From: Methanosarcina sp. MTP4
Lineage (GTDB): Archaea; Halobacteriota; Methanosarcinia; Methanosarcinales; Methanosarcinaceae
DNA length: 64,000 bases
Assembly: GCF_000970045.1 (NCBI RefSeq)
Contig: NZ_CP009505.1
Span: 1,240,001-1,304,000 of the forward strand
Reading direction: 5' to 3'
Part shown: positions 9,112-18,573 of the stretch, piece by piece
Layout of the letters: each line of letters opens with the position of its first letter
How positions within the stretch are numbered: position 1 is the first letter of the stretch
Notes under the pieces: generated by a model
What the model was told of the DNA's origin: nothing
Database searches by the model: none
The model's input: the letters and a program-made list of their open reading frames with translations, nothing else
Translations under genes and position numbers: made by a program

Positions 9112-10563
9112 ATGCCTGGAATTAATACCAAATCCAACCATGTTGAACAGCTTCATCCGCGTTCCCTTAAGCAGCTCAGCTACCATATGCGTGACCTCCT
9201 GAGGAAAAGGCTCTGGCTCCAGATCATGATCGGGATGGCGCTGGGGATTCTAGTCGGGCTGATACTCGGGCCTTTCGGGGGGCTGCTTGAAGAACAAACA
9301 GCTCATGTAGTGGGAGAATGGCTTTCCCTTCCGGGGTATATTTTTCTCCGGCTCCTGCAGATGATAGTGGTGCCCCTTATCTTTGCTTCCATTATCCGGG
9401 GGATTGCCAGTGGTTCGGATAGGGAACATCTCCGGAAAATAGGGGGGAGGATCCTTGTTTACTTCCTGTTTACAACCAGCACCGCTATCCTGATCGGGCT
9501 CGGGATTTCCCTTTTTATCAAGCCGGGGCTTTATATCAGTGGGGAACTCGTCCAGAGTACTCTCGGAGCTCCTGCGGTAAATGTTGTGAATAACCAGACA
9601 GTCCCTGAACCTACCTTCGGCAGCGTACCCATGCTTATCGGGGACCTGGTCCCGAAAAACCCTCTAGATGCTATGGTTAGCGGGCAGATGCTCCAGGTTG
9701 TTATCTTCTCCATCATTGTGGGAGTAGCCCTTGTTTCCATGGTTCCCATGCAGGCAAAGCCCCTTCTTGACCTTATGGGCTCGATCCAGGAAGTGTGTAT
9801 GACCGTTGTGAATTGGTGCATGCTCATTGCCCCTATTGCCGTCTTCGGGCTGCTTGCGACTTTTACTATGAAGCTTGGAATCGACACGCTTGTGGGCATG
9901 GCGCTGTACGTGGTCACCGTACTTTTGGGCCTGTTTTTCCTGCTCTGTTTTTATCTTCTGATTGTGACCTTTATTTCAAGGCGTAACCCTATCTCGTTTT
10001 TAAAGGACGTGCGCGAAGTTATGCTTCTGGCTTTTTCGACATCCAGTTCTGCAGCCGTAATGCCCATGTCCATCAAGACCGCTGATGAAACTGTAGGGGT
10101 CAGACCTTCGGTTTCCCATTTCGTAATCCCCCTGGGTGCGACCGTGAACATGGACGGGACAGCTCTTTACCAGGGAGTTGCTGCGGTCTTCCTTGCCCAG
10201 GTCTTCGGGATTGAACTGGGGTTCTTCGAATTTGTCCTGATTATGATAACAACGGTTGGCGCTTCTATCGGGACTCCTTCCACGCCGGGGGTGGGGATTG
10301 TGATCCTTGCTACGATCCTTGGCAGTGTGGGAATTCCCACGGCTGGAATCGCCCTGATCATAGGGGTTGACAGGATTCTGGACATGAGCAGGACCGCGGT
10401 TAACGTGACCGGTGACCTTGTTGCCTGTACGGTAATGGATCGGTGGGTAGGAGGCAAGCTGAGCGCAGAGGCCGAACTTGCAAGGGAGTCCAGAAGAGAT
10501 TTCAGGAGGAAGAAGAGCGGAGAGGATGTGCTGGTGGATGAGGTTGTCGAAAGCTCAGAATGA
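9112..10563 (+). CDS. Dicarboxylate/amino acid:cation symporter (DAACS, GltP/GltT type)
   Basis: A 483-residue transporter of the glutamate/aspartate/dicarboxylate family (SLC1 fold). Signature elements are present: the serine-rich re-entrant hairpin (AFSTSSSAAVMPMS, about residue 306-319), the substrate and sodium site PLGATVNMDGTALYQ (about 342-356), and the second hairpin GASIGTPSTPGVG. Eight helices are expected and the length is normal. It probably takes up glutamate, aspartate or a C4-dicarboxylate with Na+ or H+. The ATG at 9112 gives a 25-residue polar leader; an internal Met at 9187 (MRDLLRKRLWLQ) is an alternative start, as neither has a strong Shine-Dalgarno sequence. It is monocistronic and convergent with the next gene. 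Confidence 0.9.
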   Translation: MPGINTKSNHVEQLHPRSLKQLSYHMRDLLRKRLWLQIMIGMALGILVGLILGPFGGLLEEQTAHVVGEWLSLPGYIFLRLLQMIVVPLIFASIIRGIASGSDREHLRKIGGRILVYFLFTTSTAILIGLGISLFIKPGLYISGELVQSTLGAPAVNVVNNQTVPEPTFGSVPMLIGDLVPKNPLDAMVSGQMLQVVIFSIIVGVALVSMVPMQAKPLLDLMGSIQEVCMTVVNWCMLIAPIAVFGLLATFTMKLGIDTLVGMALYVVTVLLGLFFLLCFYLLIVTFISRRNPISFLKDVREVMLLAFSTSSSAAVMPMSIKTADETVGVRPSVSHFVIPLGATVNMDGTALYQGVAAVFLAQVFGIELGFFEFVLIMITTVGASIGTPSTPGVGIVILATILGSVGIPTAGIALIIGVDRILDMSRTAVNVTGDLVACTVMDRWVGGKLSAEAELARESRRDFRRKKSGEDVLVDEVVESSE

Positions 10564-10608
10564 GTTTTTTCAATAATTTCTTCCAATAATTTCTTCCAAT
10601 AATTTCTT

Positions 10609-11241
10609 TCAGGAATCTTCATCAAGCTGTTCTTTTGCAGTTTCCGATAATTCCCGTACATGAAAATCCGCGCCCAGATCCTCTGCAAGCTTCCTGCATT
10701 TTTCCACATCAATCCCGGGATAGTCGACAACCGTTGCCCTTACATGAATTCCGGCTTTTCTTGTCTCGCTGATAAAAGCCAGCACTGCTCGGTAAGCATT
10801 TTCGTGTACCGGACGGCAGAGTTTATTATATGTATCTTCGGATTCGGCGTTCAGGCTGACGGAGATTGAATCGATTCCCGCAGTTTTCAGTTCAAAAACC
10901 ACGTCCCTCTCAGGCCAGATAAGTGAGGCATGTCCGTTTGTATCGAGCCTGACCTTTATCCCTTCCGGCCGCCCCTTCAGCCAGCTGGTCACTGCAAGCA
11001 CGGTATCGAGCCTGAGCATCGGTTCCCCGAACCCCGTGAACACGATTTCCCTGTATTTTGCAAGGTTGAGTTTTCCAAGGGAATCAATTATTTCTTCTTT
11101 CGAAGGTTCCTTTGAAAGCCTGAGGTCATACCCGTAGACTCCGTCCGCAAAGTTCCGGACGCAGAAGACGCAGTCTGCAGTGCAGCGGTTTGTCACGTTA
11201 AGGTAGAGGTTATTGTGGGCTTCGTAGTAGAGGGTATCCAT
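10609..11241 (-). CDS. Radical SAM protein, TatD-associated type
   Basis: A 210-residue radical S-adenosylmethionine enzyme. Cysteines C20, C24 and C27 (NRCTADCVFC) form the CxxxCxxC motif that binds the [4Fe-4S] cluster; VFTGFGEPMLRLD is the SAM-binding GGE-like motif. The short length and N-terminal pattern (ANNLYLNVTNRC-like) fit the small radical SAM family often encoded beside, or fused to, TatD-family nucleases. No tatD gene is nearby. The substrate is unknown. The C-terminus (DFHVRELSETAKEQLDEDS) is hydrophilic. A 38-bp tandem repeat lies immediately upstream, in the region where its promoter should be. Confidence 0.8.
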   Translation of the reverse strand: MDTLYYEAHNNLYLNVTNRCTADCVFCVRNFADGVYGYDLRLSKEPSKEEIIDSLGKLNLAKYREIVFTGFGEPMLRLDTVLAVTSWLKGRPEGIKVRLDTNGHASLIWPERDVVFELKTAGIDSISVSLNAESEDTYNKLCRPVHENAYRAVLAFISETRKAGIHVRATVVDYPGIDVEKCRKLAEDLGADFHVRELSETAKEQLDEDS

Positions 11242-11256
11242 ATGAATCTATCATTT

Positions 11257-11500
11257 ACTGGTTTATGGTTAATAAGGACATATTTACTGGTTTTTACTGG
11301 TTTATGGTTCTAAGGACATATTTACTGGTTTCTACTGGTTTATGGTTCTAAGGACATATTTACTGGTTTCTACTGGTTTATGGTTCTAAGGACATATTTA
11401 CTGGTTTCTACTGGTTTATGGTTCTAAGGACATATTTACTGGTTTTTACCGTTTATGGTTATAAGGATATATTTACTGGTTTATGGTCACAAGGACATTT
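11257..11500. repeat. 38-bp tandem repeat, about 6.5 copies
   Basis: The unit begins ACTGGTTTATGGTTCTAAGG and continues with ACATATTTACTGGTTTCT (38 bp). Copies start at 11257, 11296, 11334, 11372, 11410 and 11448 (degenerate), with a partial at 11475. The middle copies are essentially identical. There are no unique spacers, so it is a minisatellite and not a CRISPR. It lies between the radical SAM start and the ribosomal operon promoter. Confidence 0.9.
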
Positions 11501-11537
11501 TAAAGATATTTTTTCGTTGCTTCATTGTTAATGTGAA

Positions 11538-11548
11538 TCTATTTATAT
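11538..11548 (+). promoter_or_regulatory. Probable TATA box of the ribosomal operon
   Basis: The sequence ATTTATATAGG matches the archaeal TATA consensus. If used, transcription would start near 11570 and give a leader of about 240 nt before rpl7ae. A weaker box (GTTTATAGG near 11608) is an alternative. Confidence 0.4.
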
Positions 11549-11766
11549 AGGGTCCTGGTTAGATTCTGTCCGTATATTCAGGGCTTAAGCCGCTTTTCAA
11601 GCAGAAAGTTTATAGGCAATCATGTACTTCTAAGGTTCTGTTTGCGGCATTTAGCTCGCAGCATCTGTATTTCAACTAATCTTCTTTGCGCATTGAAGCA
11701 CTTCAAGTTCATTTTTCGGATTTGATTTTCAATGCTAAAAGAATCTGTGTTAAAAAAACCAATGAA

Positions 11767-11802
11767 TGATGAAAAATTGCGGAAACCGCAATTTCGAAGG
11801 AG
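11767..11802 (+). promoter_or_regulatory. Leader hairpin with box C-like TGATGA at the rpl7ae start
   Basis: TGATGA (11767-11772) is followed directly by a perfect 9-bp hairpin (AAATTGCGG / CCGCAATTT, loop AAA, 11774-11794), then CGA and the Shine-Dalgarno GAAGGAG before the ATG at 11811. L7Ae binds kink-turns with tandem G-A pairs and in other archaea can bind its own leader. G71-A72 and G96-A97 (last two digits of 117xx) could form the G-A pairs, but the lower stem is not convincing. Confidence 0.4.
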
Positions 11803-11810
11803 ACTATTAC

Positions 11811-12427
<617 letters not shown>

Positions 12428-12441
12428 AATCGGTGCGGTGA

Positions 12442-12636
<195 letters not shown>

Positions 12637-12682
12637 GAACAACCAGGATAGCCGTATTTTATAAGGCATACAAGGTGTACAC

Positions 12683-13132
12683 ATGGAACAGACATACGTT
12701 ATGGTAAAGCCGGACGGAGTCCAGCGCGGGCTCGTAGGGGAAATTGTCTCCAAAATCGAGAAGCGCGGCCTGAAAATCATTGCCATGAGGCTAAACGTGA
12801 TCGCTGAGGCTACTGCAAAGGAACACTACGGTGAACATGCAGAAAGGCCTTTCTTCCCTTCCCTTATCGAATTTATCACCTCCGGTCCTTCGGTATCGAT
12901 GGTAGTTGAAGGCAAAGACGCAGTCAAAGTTATGCGGGCCGTAAACGGGGCTACAAACCCTGTGGAAGCCGCTCCCGGGACAATTCGCGGAGACTTTGCT
13001 CTGGATGTAGGAAGAAATGTGGTTCACGCCTCCGATTCTCCTGAAGCCGCTGCAAGGGAAATTGCAATCCACTTTAAGGATTCGGAAATTGCGGCATATT
13101 CCAGGATCGATGAGGTCTGTCTGTACGAGTAA
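12683..13132 (+). CDS. ndk: Nucleoside diphosphate kinase
   Basis: A 149-residue enzyme that transfers the terminal phosphate of ATP to NDPs through a phosphohistidine. The active-site segment [12 protein letters not shown] carries the catalytic histidine near residue 115. The N-terminus ([20 protein letters not shown]) and the Kpn loop ([15 protein letters not shown]) are typical, and the length is normal. Its place between rpl24e and infB is a conserved euryarchaeal order that ties NTP supply to translation. Confidence 0.96.
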   Translation: MEQTYVMVKPDGVQRGLVGEIVSKIEKRGLKIIAMRLNVIAEATAKEHYGEHAERPFFPSLIEFITSGPSVSMVVEGKDAVKVMRAVNGATNPVEAAPGTIRGDFALDVGRNVVHASDSPEAAAREIAIHFKDSEIAAYSRIDEVCLYE

Positions 13133-13287
13133 AACAGGTTCATCAAAGCCTTTCGTGTCCCGGAGCCTTTCGGGCACGAATCCATGCCTTTGCCTGTAAG
13201 ATACCTGCAGAACGGGTCCTTTCAGGATAAATCCGGGACCTTCCGAACCTGCAGCAGCTGGATGCCAGAATGAGGAGGTTTTTGCAC
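13133..13287 (+). promoter_or_regulatory. Structured spacer between ndk and infB
   Basis: A 155-nt spacer inside the operon, longer than the other gaps. Two imperfect hairpins are visible: TTCGTG...CACGAA closing CCCG/CGGG at 13150-13178, and a CTGCAG-to-CTGCAG structure with an inner GGTCC/GGACC pairing at about 13206-13254. They may protect or attenuate the transcript; no known motif is matched. Confidence 0.3.
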
Positions 13288-15072
13288 ATGACTGATAAGA
13301 AAAACCTGAGAACTCCTATTGTCTGCGTAATGGGGCATGTTGACCACGGGAAGACAACCCTGCTGGACAAGATAAGGGGGACCGCGATTGTTAGCGGAGA
13401 AGCCGGTGCAATCACCCAGCATATCGGGGCAACGGAAGTCCCAATGGACGTGATTGTCGAGAAACTAGGAGACCCCAGGCTTCGGGACCGTTTTATGGTG
13501 CCGGGTTTGCTCTTTATAGATACTCCCGGGCATCATGCCTTTACAACTCTCAGGAGCAGGGGCGGCGCGCTTGCAGACCTTGCGATTGTGGTTGTGGACG
13601 TGAATGAGGGCTTCAAGCCCCAGACTTACGAAAGCCTGCAGATCTTGAAGCGTTTCAAGACTCCTTTTGTCATTGTCGCAAATAAGGTTGACAGGATCAA
13701 CGGCTGGAACCCTAACAGGGACATGCCTTTTGCTGCCACTTTCAAAAAACAGAGCGAACAGGTTCAGTCCTTGCTTGACAACAAGCTCTATGAAGTCATA
13801 GGGGAGCTTTACAACCAGGGTTTTGCCGCAGACCGCTATGACAGGGTCACGAACTTCCAGAAAAATCTGGGGGTAATTCCCGCAAGTGCTGTCACAGGTG
13901 AGGGCATCCCGGATGTCCTGATGATGCTTCTCGGGCTTGCCCAGAGGTTCCTGGAATCAAACCTGGAGTACAGTGCAACGGGCCCCGGAGTGGGTACCGT
14001 GCTTGAGGTCAAGGAAGAAAAGGGCCTGGGTGCGACGGCGGATGTAATCCTTTACGACGGCACTCTGAAGAAAGGTGATACTGTCGTGATCGGAAGTCTG
14101 GGCGAGCCTATCCAGACCAAGGTAAGGGCTCTGTTAAAACCCAGGGAACTTTCCGAGATCCGCTACGAAAGCAAGTTCCGGCAGATTAAAAAAGTGACTG
14201 CCGCTGTGGGTGTGAAAATCTCGGCTCCCGGGCTGGAAGATGCCCTTTCAGGCTCTCCCCTCCGGGTGGCTGATGAGGAAACCCTTGAAGAAATCGTTGA
14301 ACAGGTAAAGTCCGAGATCGACGAGGTCAGGATTGACACGGATTCCATGGGGATCATGATCAAAGCTGATACGATCGGGTCCCTTGAAGCCCTGGTACAT
14401 GAGTTCCAGCAAGAGGAAGTTCCTATCAGGAAAGCCGAGGTCGGAGATATATCTCACAGGGATGTGGTTGAGGTTTCAACGGTCGAAGATCCTCTCTATT
14501 CGGTACTTATCGGCTTTAATGTCAAGCTCCACGCAGACTCTAAGGAGTTTTTGCAGGGAGCCCAGGGAAGCAACGTGAAGGTGTTCACTAACGATGTGAT
14601 CTACCGCCTGATCGAGGACTACCAGGAATACGTGAAGAAGCAGCAGGAACTGGCCGAAAAGAAGATTTTCGAAACAATCATCCGTCCGGGCAGGTTCAAG
14701 ATCCTTCCGGGCTGTGTCTTCCGTCAGAGCAAACCCGCAGTAGTCGGGGTCAGGGTGCTCGGCGGGGTTGTTAGGACAAATACCGACGTCATGCTTGAAA
14801 ACGGAAATGCCGTGGGCAAAATAAAGGGCCTGCAGTCCGCAGGGGATAATATTTCCTCTGCCAGGGTAGGCATGGAAGTTGCAATGGCAATTGACGGGGC
14901 AACCGTGGGTCGTCAGATCAAGGAGGAAGATTACCTCTTTGTCAACGTACCTGAGAGGCATGCAAAAGTCCTTGAGCATGAGATTTTCGAGTCCCTGTCC
15001 TCTGATGAACAGGAAACCCTGGAGCGTTTCCTTGAACTCAAGCGCAAAGGCAATCCTTTCTGGGCGAAGTGA
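13288..15072 (+). CDS. infB: Translation initiation factor aIF5B (IF-2 homologue)
   Basis: A 594-residue GTPase that promotes ribosomal subunit joining. The G domain shows G1 GHVDHGKTT (residues 13-21), switch I around GAITQHIGAT, G3 DTPGHHAF and G4 NKVD. The later beta-barrel, IF-2 domain 3 and C-terminal barrel (GRFKILPGCVFRQSKPAVVG) are all present at the usual archaeal length, without an intein. The ATG at 13270 falls inside the GAGGAGG ribosome-binding site, so the ATG at 13288 (MTDKKNLRTPIV) is the true start. Confidence 0.95.
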   Translation: MTDKKNLRTPIVCVMGHVDHGKTTLLDKIRGTAIVSGEAGAITQHIGATEVPMDVIVEKLGDPRLRDRFMVPGLLFIDTPGHHAFTTLRSRGGALADLAIVVVDVNEGFKPQTYESLQILKRFKTPFVIVANKVDRINGWNPNRDMPFAATFKKQSEQVQSLLDNKLYEVIGELYNQGFAADRYDRVTNFQKNLGVIPASAVTGEGIPDVLMMLLGLAQRFLESNLEYSATGPGVGTVLEVKEEKGLGATADVILYDGTLKKGDTVVIGSLGEPIQTKVRALLKPRELSEIRYESKFRQIKKVTAAVGVKISAPGLEDALSGSPLRVADEETLEEIVEQVKSEIDEVRIDTDSMGIMIKADTIGSLEALVHEFQQEEVPIRKAEVGDISHRDVVEVSTVEDPLYSVLIGFNVKLHADSKEFLQGAQGSNVKVFTNDVIYRLIEDYQEYVKKQQELAEKKIFETIIRPGRFKILPGCVFRQSKPAVVGVRVLGGVVRTNTDVMLENGNAVGKIKGLQSAGDNISSARVGMEVAMAIDGATVGRQIKEEDYLFVNVPERHAKVLEHEIFESLSSDEQETLERFLELKRKGNPFWAK

Positions 15073-15197
15073 CGGCTGGGGATTTGGATTCCCGGTAACA
15101 ATTCAAAATGCAGGATAATATAAGGATGCAGGTAAAGGCAATTTAAGGCAAAGGAACCTGATGAACTATTAGATAAATCTGATATTGGAGGATTCAC

Positions 15198-15608
15198 ATG
15201 GCAAATTTCAAAGTTGTAGTTTCAGATCCGAAGGAGGCGCGTGCTTACCAGGTCGATGTGAAGGATGCTGAAGCAAACGCACTTATCGGAAAAGCAATCG
15301 GTGATACCGTTGACGGCTCCCTTATGGGCCTGACCGGTTACAAGATCAAGATCACAGGCGGCTGTGACGGCAGCGGTTTTGTTATGAAACCAGACCTTCC
15401 CGGACCCAGGAGACAGAGAGTCCTTGTGGCCGTAGGCGTCGGCTACACCCCGAAAACAAAGGGGCAGCGCAGGAGAAAGATGATGCGCGGCAAGGAAATC
15501 GCTCCGGATATCGTCCAGATCAACGCCAAAATCGTTGAATACGGCGAAAAGTCTGTCAAAGCTCTGCTCGGCCTCGAACCCGAAGTTGCCGAAGCTCCTG
15601 CAGAGTGA
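15198..15608 (+). CDS. rps6e: Ribosomal protein S6e
   Basis: A 136-residue small-subunit protein. The conserved archaeal core includes [13 protein letters not shown], the [20 protein letters not shown] loop and the basic segment [28 protein letters not shown] ribosome-binding site precedes the ATG. It is last in the operon and a terminator-like hairpin follows. Confidence 0.96.
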   Translation: MANFKVVVSDPKEARAYQVDVKDAEANALIGKAIGDTVDGSLMGLTGYKIKITGGCDGSGFVMKPDLPGPRRQRVLVAVGVGYTPKTKGQRRRKMMRGKEIAPDIVQINAKIVEYGEKSVKALLGLEPEVAEAPAE

Positions 15609-15648
15609 ACCGGATAAATTTCGAAGTACTTTAGTTTAAACAAGAAAA

Positions 15649-15678
15649 AGAGTGATTTTCAGGTCACTCTTATATTCT
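15649..15678 (+). terminator. Terminator of the ribosomal operon
   Basis: Stem AGAGTGA / TCACTCT with an 8-nt loop (15649-15670), followed by TATATTCTCTTTTTAT. It lies 40 nt past the rps6e stop. Confidence 0.55.
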
Positions 15679-15681
15679 CTT

Positions 15682-15786
15682 TTTATTTCCGTTCTTTATT
15701 TCCGTTCTTTATTTCCGTTCTTTATTTCCGTTCTTTATTTCCGTTCTTTATTTCCGTTCTTTATTTCCGTTCTTTAATTTCGTTTC
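15682..15786. repeat. 13-bp tandem repeat, seven exact copies
   Basis: The unit TTTATTTCCGTTC is repeated exactly from 15682 to 15772, then decays in an eighth copy. It lies in the convergent gap between rps6e and the SLC13 permease. Its T-rich top strand could help terminate rps6e transcription. Confidence 0.9.
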
Positions 15787-15815
15787 TTTCTTCAATTCCA
15801 TTTCTGAAAGCATGC

Positions 15816-17612
15816 TCAGAACTCGTAGATTAGCGGGGTGAGCAGGATCACGGCAAGGCTCACCAGAATAGTGAGGGGAAGCCCCACCTTGATGTAGTCC
15901 TTGGCAGCATATCCCCCGGGCTCAAAGACCATGAGGTTTGTCTGGTACCCGGCGGGGTTGAGGAAGGAATAGCTTGTCCCGAGCATAAGGGCAACCGCGA
16001 AAGGCATGAAGCTGGTCCCGAGGTCTCCTGCAATAGAGAGTGCAATGGGGAACATGAACGCTGCCGCTGCGGCATTTGTGATGACGTTTGTCATTATGAT
16101 GCAGCTAACGAAGACCACTGCAAGTGCCACATACGGGTCGCTGCCCCCTATACTCGAAATCAGGTTGGCGAGAACGTCCGCAAGCCCGCTTTCCGTAACC
16201 GCCGCCTCAAGCCCGACTGCGCATCCGAGCACCACGACCGTATTCCATTCGATGCTCTTTGTCGCCCTCCTGATGCTCATGCAACCGGTTGCAAGCATGG
16301 CAAAGGTTGCCAGCAGCGCGGCGTTGAAGATCGTCAGCAGGCCGAATGCAGCCGCGGCAACCATCGCTCCCGTGATGACGATTGCGGCAATAGCCCGGTC
16401 CGTCCTCTTTACCCGGTAGCCTCTAAGGCGCTTGACAATGATAAACTCGGTTTCGTTCCGGTTGTGGTAGAAAAATGAGTCTTCCACCTCAAGCACGGCG
16501 CTGTCCCCTGCCATGATCCGAACTTCCCGGAGTGGGAGATCCAGTGGTTCTCCTGACCTGGATATTGCCACTATTGCTGCCTCATAAGGTTCTTCGGTCT
16601 CAGGGAGGTCTTCAATGCTGCGGCCGACAAGCGAACTCCTGGGCGAAATAACCACTTCCACAAGCCGGTGCCGGTGCCGCTCGGCCTGTATCGGGAAGAG
16701 GGTGTTTAGTGGGGTTAGCCCGATGGTTGCCCAGAGCGCAGGCAGCCCGTCGGCGTTGGTGAAAAAGGTCAGGATATCCCCCGGGTTGAGCACGAAGGAA
16801 GGATCTATCAAGTGCTTTTCTTCTTTTCCCCTCCGGACTGAGTTCAGGGAATATCCTGTAGGAGAAGCGAAGCCGGATTTTTCAAGGGTTTTTCCCGCAA
16901 GGTAGGAATCTTCCTTGATTAAGAACTCAGCCCTGTAGAGCCGCCTTTTTATCTCCTCGTCTTCCTTTATGTCGTGTTTTGGAAGGAGTTTTGTGCCGAT
17001 GAAGAAGAGGAAGACAATGCCAGCGATAGCCACCGGAAGTCCCACGAGAGTCGGCACGAAAATGGTTATCCTCTCCAGCACGGGGGCTCCGGGGTCGTTT
17101 TCGGCAATCTGCTCAAGCACCAGGCCTGCAATGATCAGGTTCGAGGAGGTACCGATGAGGGTGGAAGCCCCTCCGAGTATGGAAGCGTAGCTCAGGGGGA
17201 TATAGATTTTCGAGGAATCGAGGCTTGTAGACCTGGAGAGGTCCCTTACCACCGGGATCATCATGGCAACCAGCGGCGTGTTATTAAAAAATGCGCTCCC
17301 GGCTGCCACGGGAGGCAGGATCTTGAACTGGGCTCCAAGCACCGATTTTGGCAGGCCCACGATCCGGTCCGAGATCATCGTGATGGCTCCTGTGGAGTAC
17401 ATCCCCTCGGCAATCATGAAAAGTACGGCAACGGTCAGCACACCCTGATTGGAAAAGCCTTTCAATAAATCTTCTACCGGGGCAAGTCCGAACGTTATTG
17501 CGGCTGTGAGGGCTCCAAGGAAAATCACGTGCGCTGGGAGTCTGGATAATAAGAGCAGTGCAAAAGTAGCTGCAAGAATCCCTGCGGTAATCCAGGCTTC
17601 AGTCGTCATCAT
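15816..17612 (-). CDS. SLC13/DASS-family permease with two RCK_C domains
   Basis: A 598-residue membrane protein of the divalent anion:sodium symporter (CitT/ArsB fold) superfamily. The first permease half (residues 1-210) includes the re-entrant motif AAGSAFFNNTPLVAMMIPVV and GGASTLIGTSSNLIIAGL. A cytoplasmic insert (about 215-390) holds two TrkA-C/RCK_C domains (SYLAGKTLEKSGF, NPGDILTFF; SSLVGRSIEDLPE, GDSAVLEVE). The second permease half has VFVSCIIMTNVITNAAAAAFMFP. Similar proteins transport sulfate, tungstate or dicarboxylates; the substrate is not determinable here. The RCK_C pair is typical of this subfamily and suggests ligand control. A GGTGAG ribosome-binding site supports the start. 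Confidence 0.9.
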   Translation of the reverse strand: MMTTEAWITAGILAATFALLLLSRLPAHVIFLGALTAAITFGLAPVEDLLKGFSNQGVLTVAVLFMIAEGMYSTGAITMISDRIVGLPKSVLGAQFKILPPVAAGSAFFNNTPLVAMMIPVVRDLSRSTSLDSSKIYIPLSYASILGGASTLIGTSSNLIIAGLVLEQIAENDPGAPVLERITIFVPTLVGLPVAIAGIVFLFFIGTKLLPKHDIKEDEEIKRRLYRAEFLIKEDSYLAGKTLEKSGFASPTGYSLNSVRRGKEEKHLIDPSFVLNPGDILTFFTNADGLPALWATIGLTPLNTLFPIQAERHRHRLVEVVISPRSSLVGRSIEDLPETEEPYEAAIVAISRSGEPLDLPLREVRIMAGDSAVLEVEDSFFYHNRNETEFIIVKRLRGYRVKRTDRAIAAIVITGAMVAAAAFGLLTIFNAALLATFAMLATGCMSIRRATKSIEWNTVVVLGCAVGLEAAVTESGLADVLANLISSIGGSDPYVALAVVFVSCIIMTNVITNAAAAAFMFPIALSIAGDLGTSFMPFAVALMLGTSYSFLNPAGYQTNLMVFEPGGYAAKDYIKVGLPLTILVSLAVILLTPLIYEF

Positions 17613-18500
17613 AAATGCTCACCCCCCCATTTTGCGTCTGTGCAAAGAATTTGTGTTTGAAGCAGCTCACGTCAGCCCTTTACTTTACGCCAGCCTGCCA
17701 CTTCATAATGATCCTCCTCTTTTATTATATACAATCTTTTATATTAATGTATACACCAGGGTTCACATTTTTCACATCTTTTACATCTTTCTTCTTATTC
17801 CTCAATATCTTCTCATTACTTCCCTGCCAGGCATGACGGCGGAATACCCGATGGTGAGTCAGAATCAGAACCCTGTTTAGGGACAATAGTTGCCTTTCTG
17901 CAGTGCTCATTTTAGCAGTCTACAGAAGGCGTGTCTAAAAATTAGTGTATCTAAAAATAAGGTGCTTCCTAACTTTTCGGTTGATATTGTTTTCGTTAGT
18001 CCAGAAACTGGTTAGTCCGGGAAACCTTTAATTTAACCGATCTCACCGACCCTGTTAACCTTTTTTTCTCGTGAAGAGATTCGAAAACCTCCGCCAGCTT
18101 GACTGGCGGCTCTCACAAAAAAGGAACAAAAGTAAAAAAGAAATAAAAATTAATGTTCTTTTAGTTGTGTTTGAAATTCTCGTATTTGTCTTTTCTTCCT
18201 TTTATCTTTTTTAACTTTTCTTTTGTAAAAGCCGGGCTCCTTCGTCGCCTGTGGACAATAACGACGTGATACGGCGATTTATGGTTGTACGGGGTCTTGC
18301 TCAGGGATTTAGAGCCAGCCATTGCTTTTATTCAGCTTACCAAAATTAACTGAATAATGCAGGACTATCAAAAATAAGTGCATCTAAAATAAGGTTCAAT
18401 AACCGAATTCGCCTGATAAACTGCTCTGAACCGGAAAAACTCTGAGCTGGGCAGTAAACTTCTATTTTTGAAAAATTAAAAATTAAGAGAATTAGAGGGT
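17613..18500. other. Long gene-poor spacer with small dyads
   Basis: No convincing gene; the small open frames here lack ribosome-binding sites and family features. Visible items are a hairpin CCGCCAG-N5-CTGGCGG at 18091-18109 (found again at 23207-23225), a dyad TTATTCAG / CTGAATAA at 18328-18357, and two related 25-bp stretches at about 17940 and 18370 (AAATAAGTGCATCTAAAAT type) that bracket about 430 bp. The bracketed part could be a decayed mobile element, but no transposase remnant was recognised. Confidence 0.4.
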
Positions 18501-18545
18501 TCAAAGCAGCTGCGTTCCCGCTTCATCCTCTGATTTGCACTGGTA
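18501..18545 (-). pseudogene. Duplicated 3' tail of a PNPOx-like gene
   Basis: These 45 bp match the last 15 codons of the PNPOx-like gene at 22289-22696 at 41 of 45 positions and keep its reading frame (YQCKSEDEAGTQLL then TGA, against YQCKSGDEAGTQLL). Nothing upstream in the frame resembles the enzyme. It is a fragment left by duplication or rearrangement. Confidence 0.7.
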
Positions 18546-18573
18546 TAATTTGATCTGTGAATTCATCCCTGTA

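Noticed and set aside
11257-11500. CRISPR array
   Set aside because: Repeats run head to tail with no unique spacers and no cas genes are near.
17449-17880. A 143-codon frame on the plus strand
   Set aside because: Its first half is antisense to the SLC13 permease and the rest is low-complexity spacer.
17930-18400. An insertion sequence remnant
   Set aside because: Two related 25-bp stretches bracket the region, but there is no transposase fragment or target duplication to support the call.
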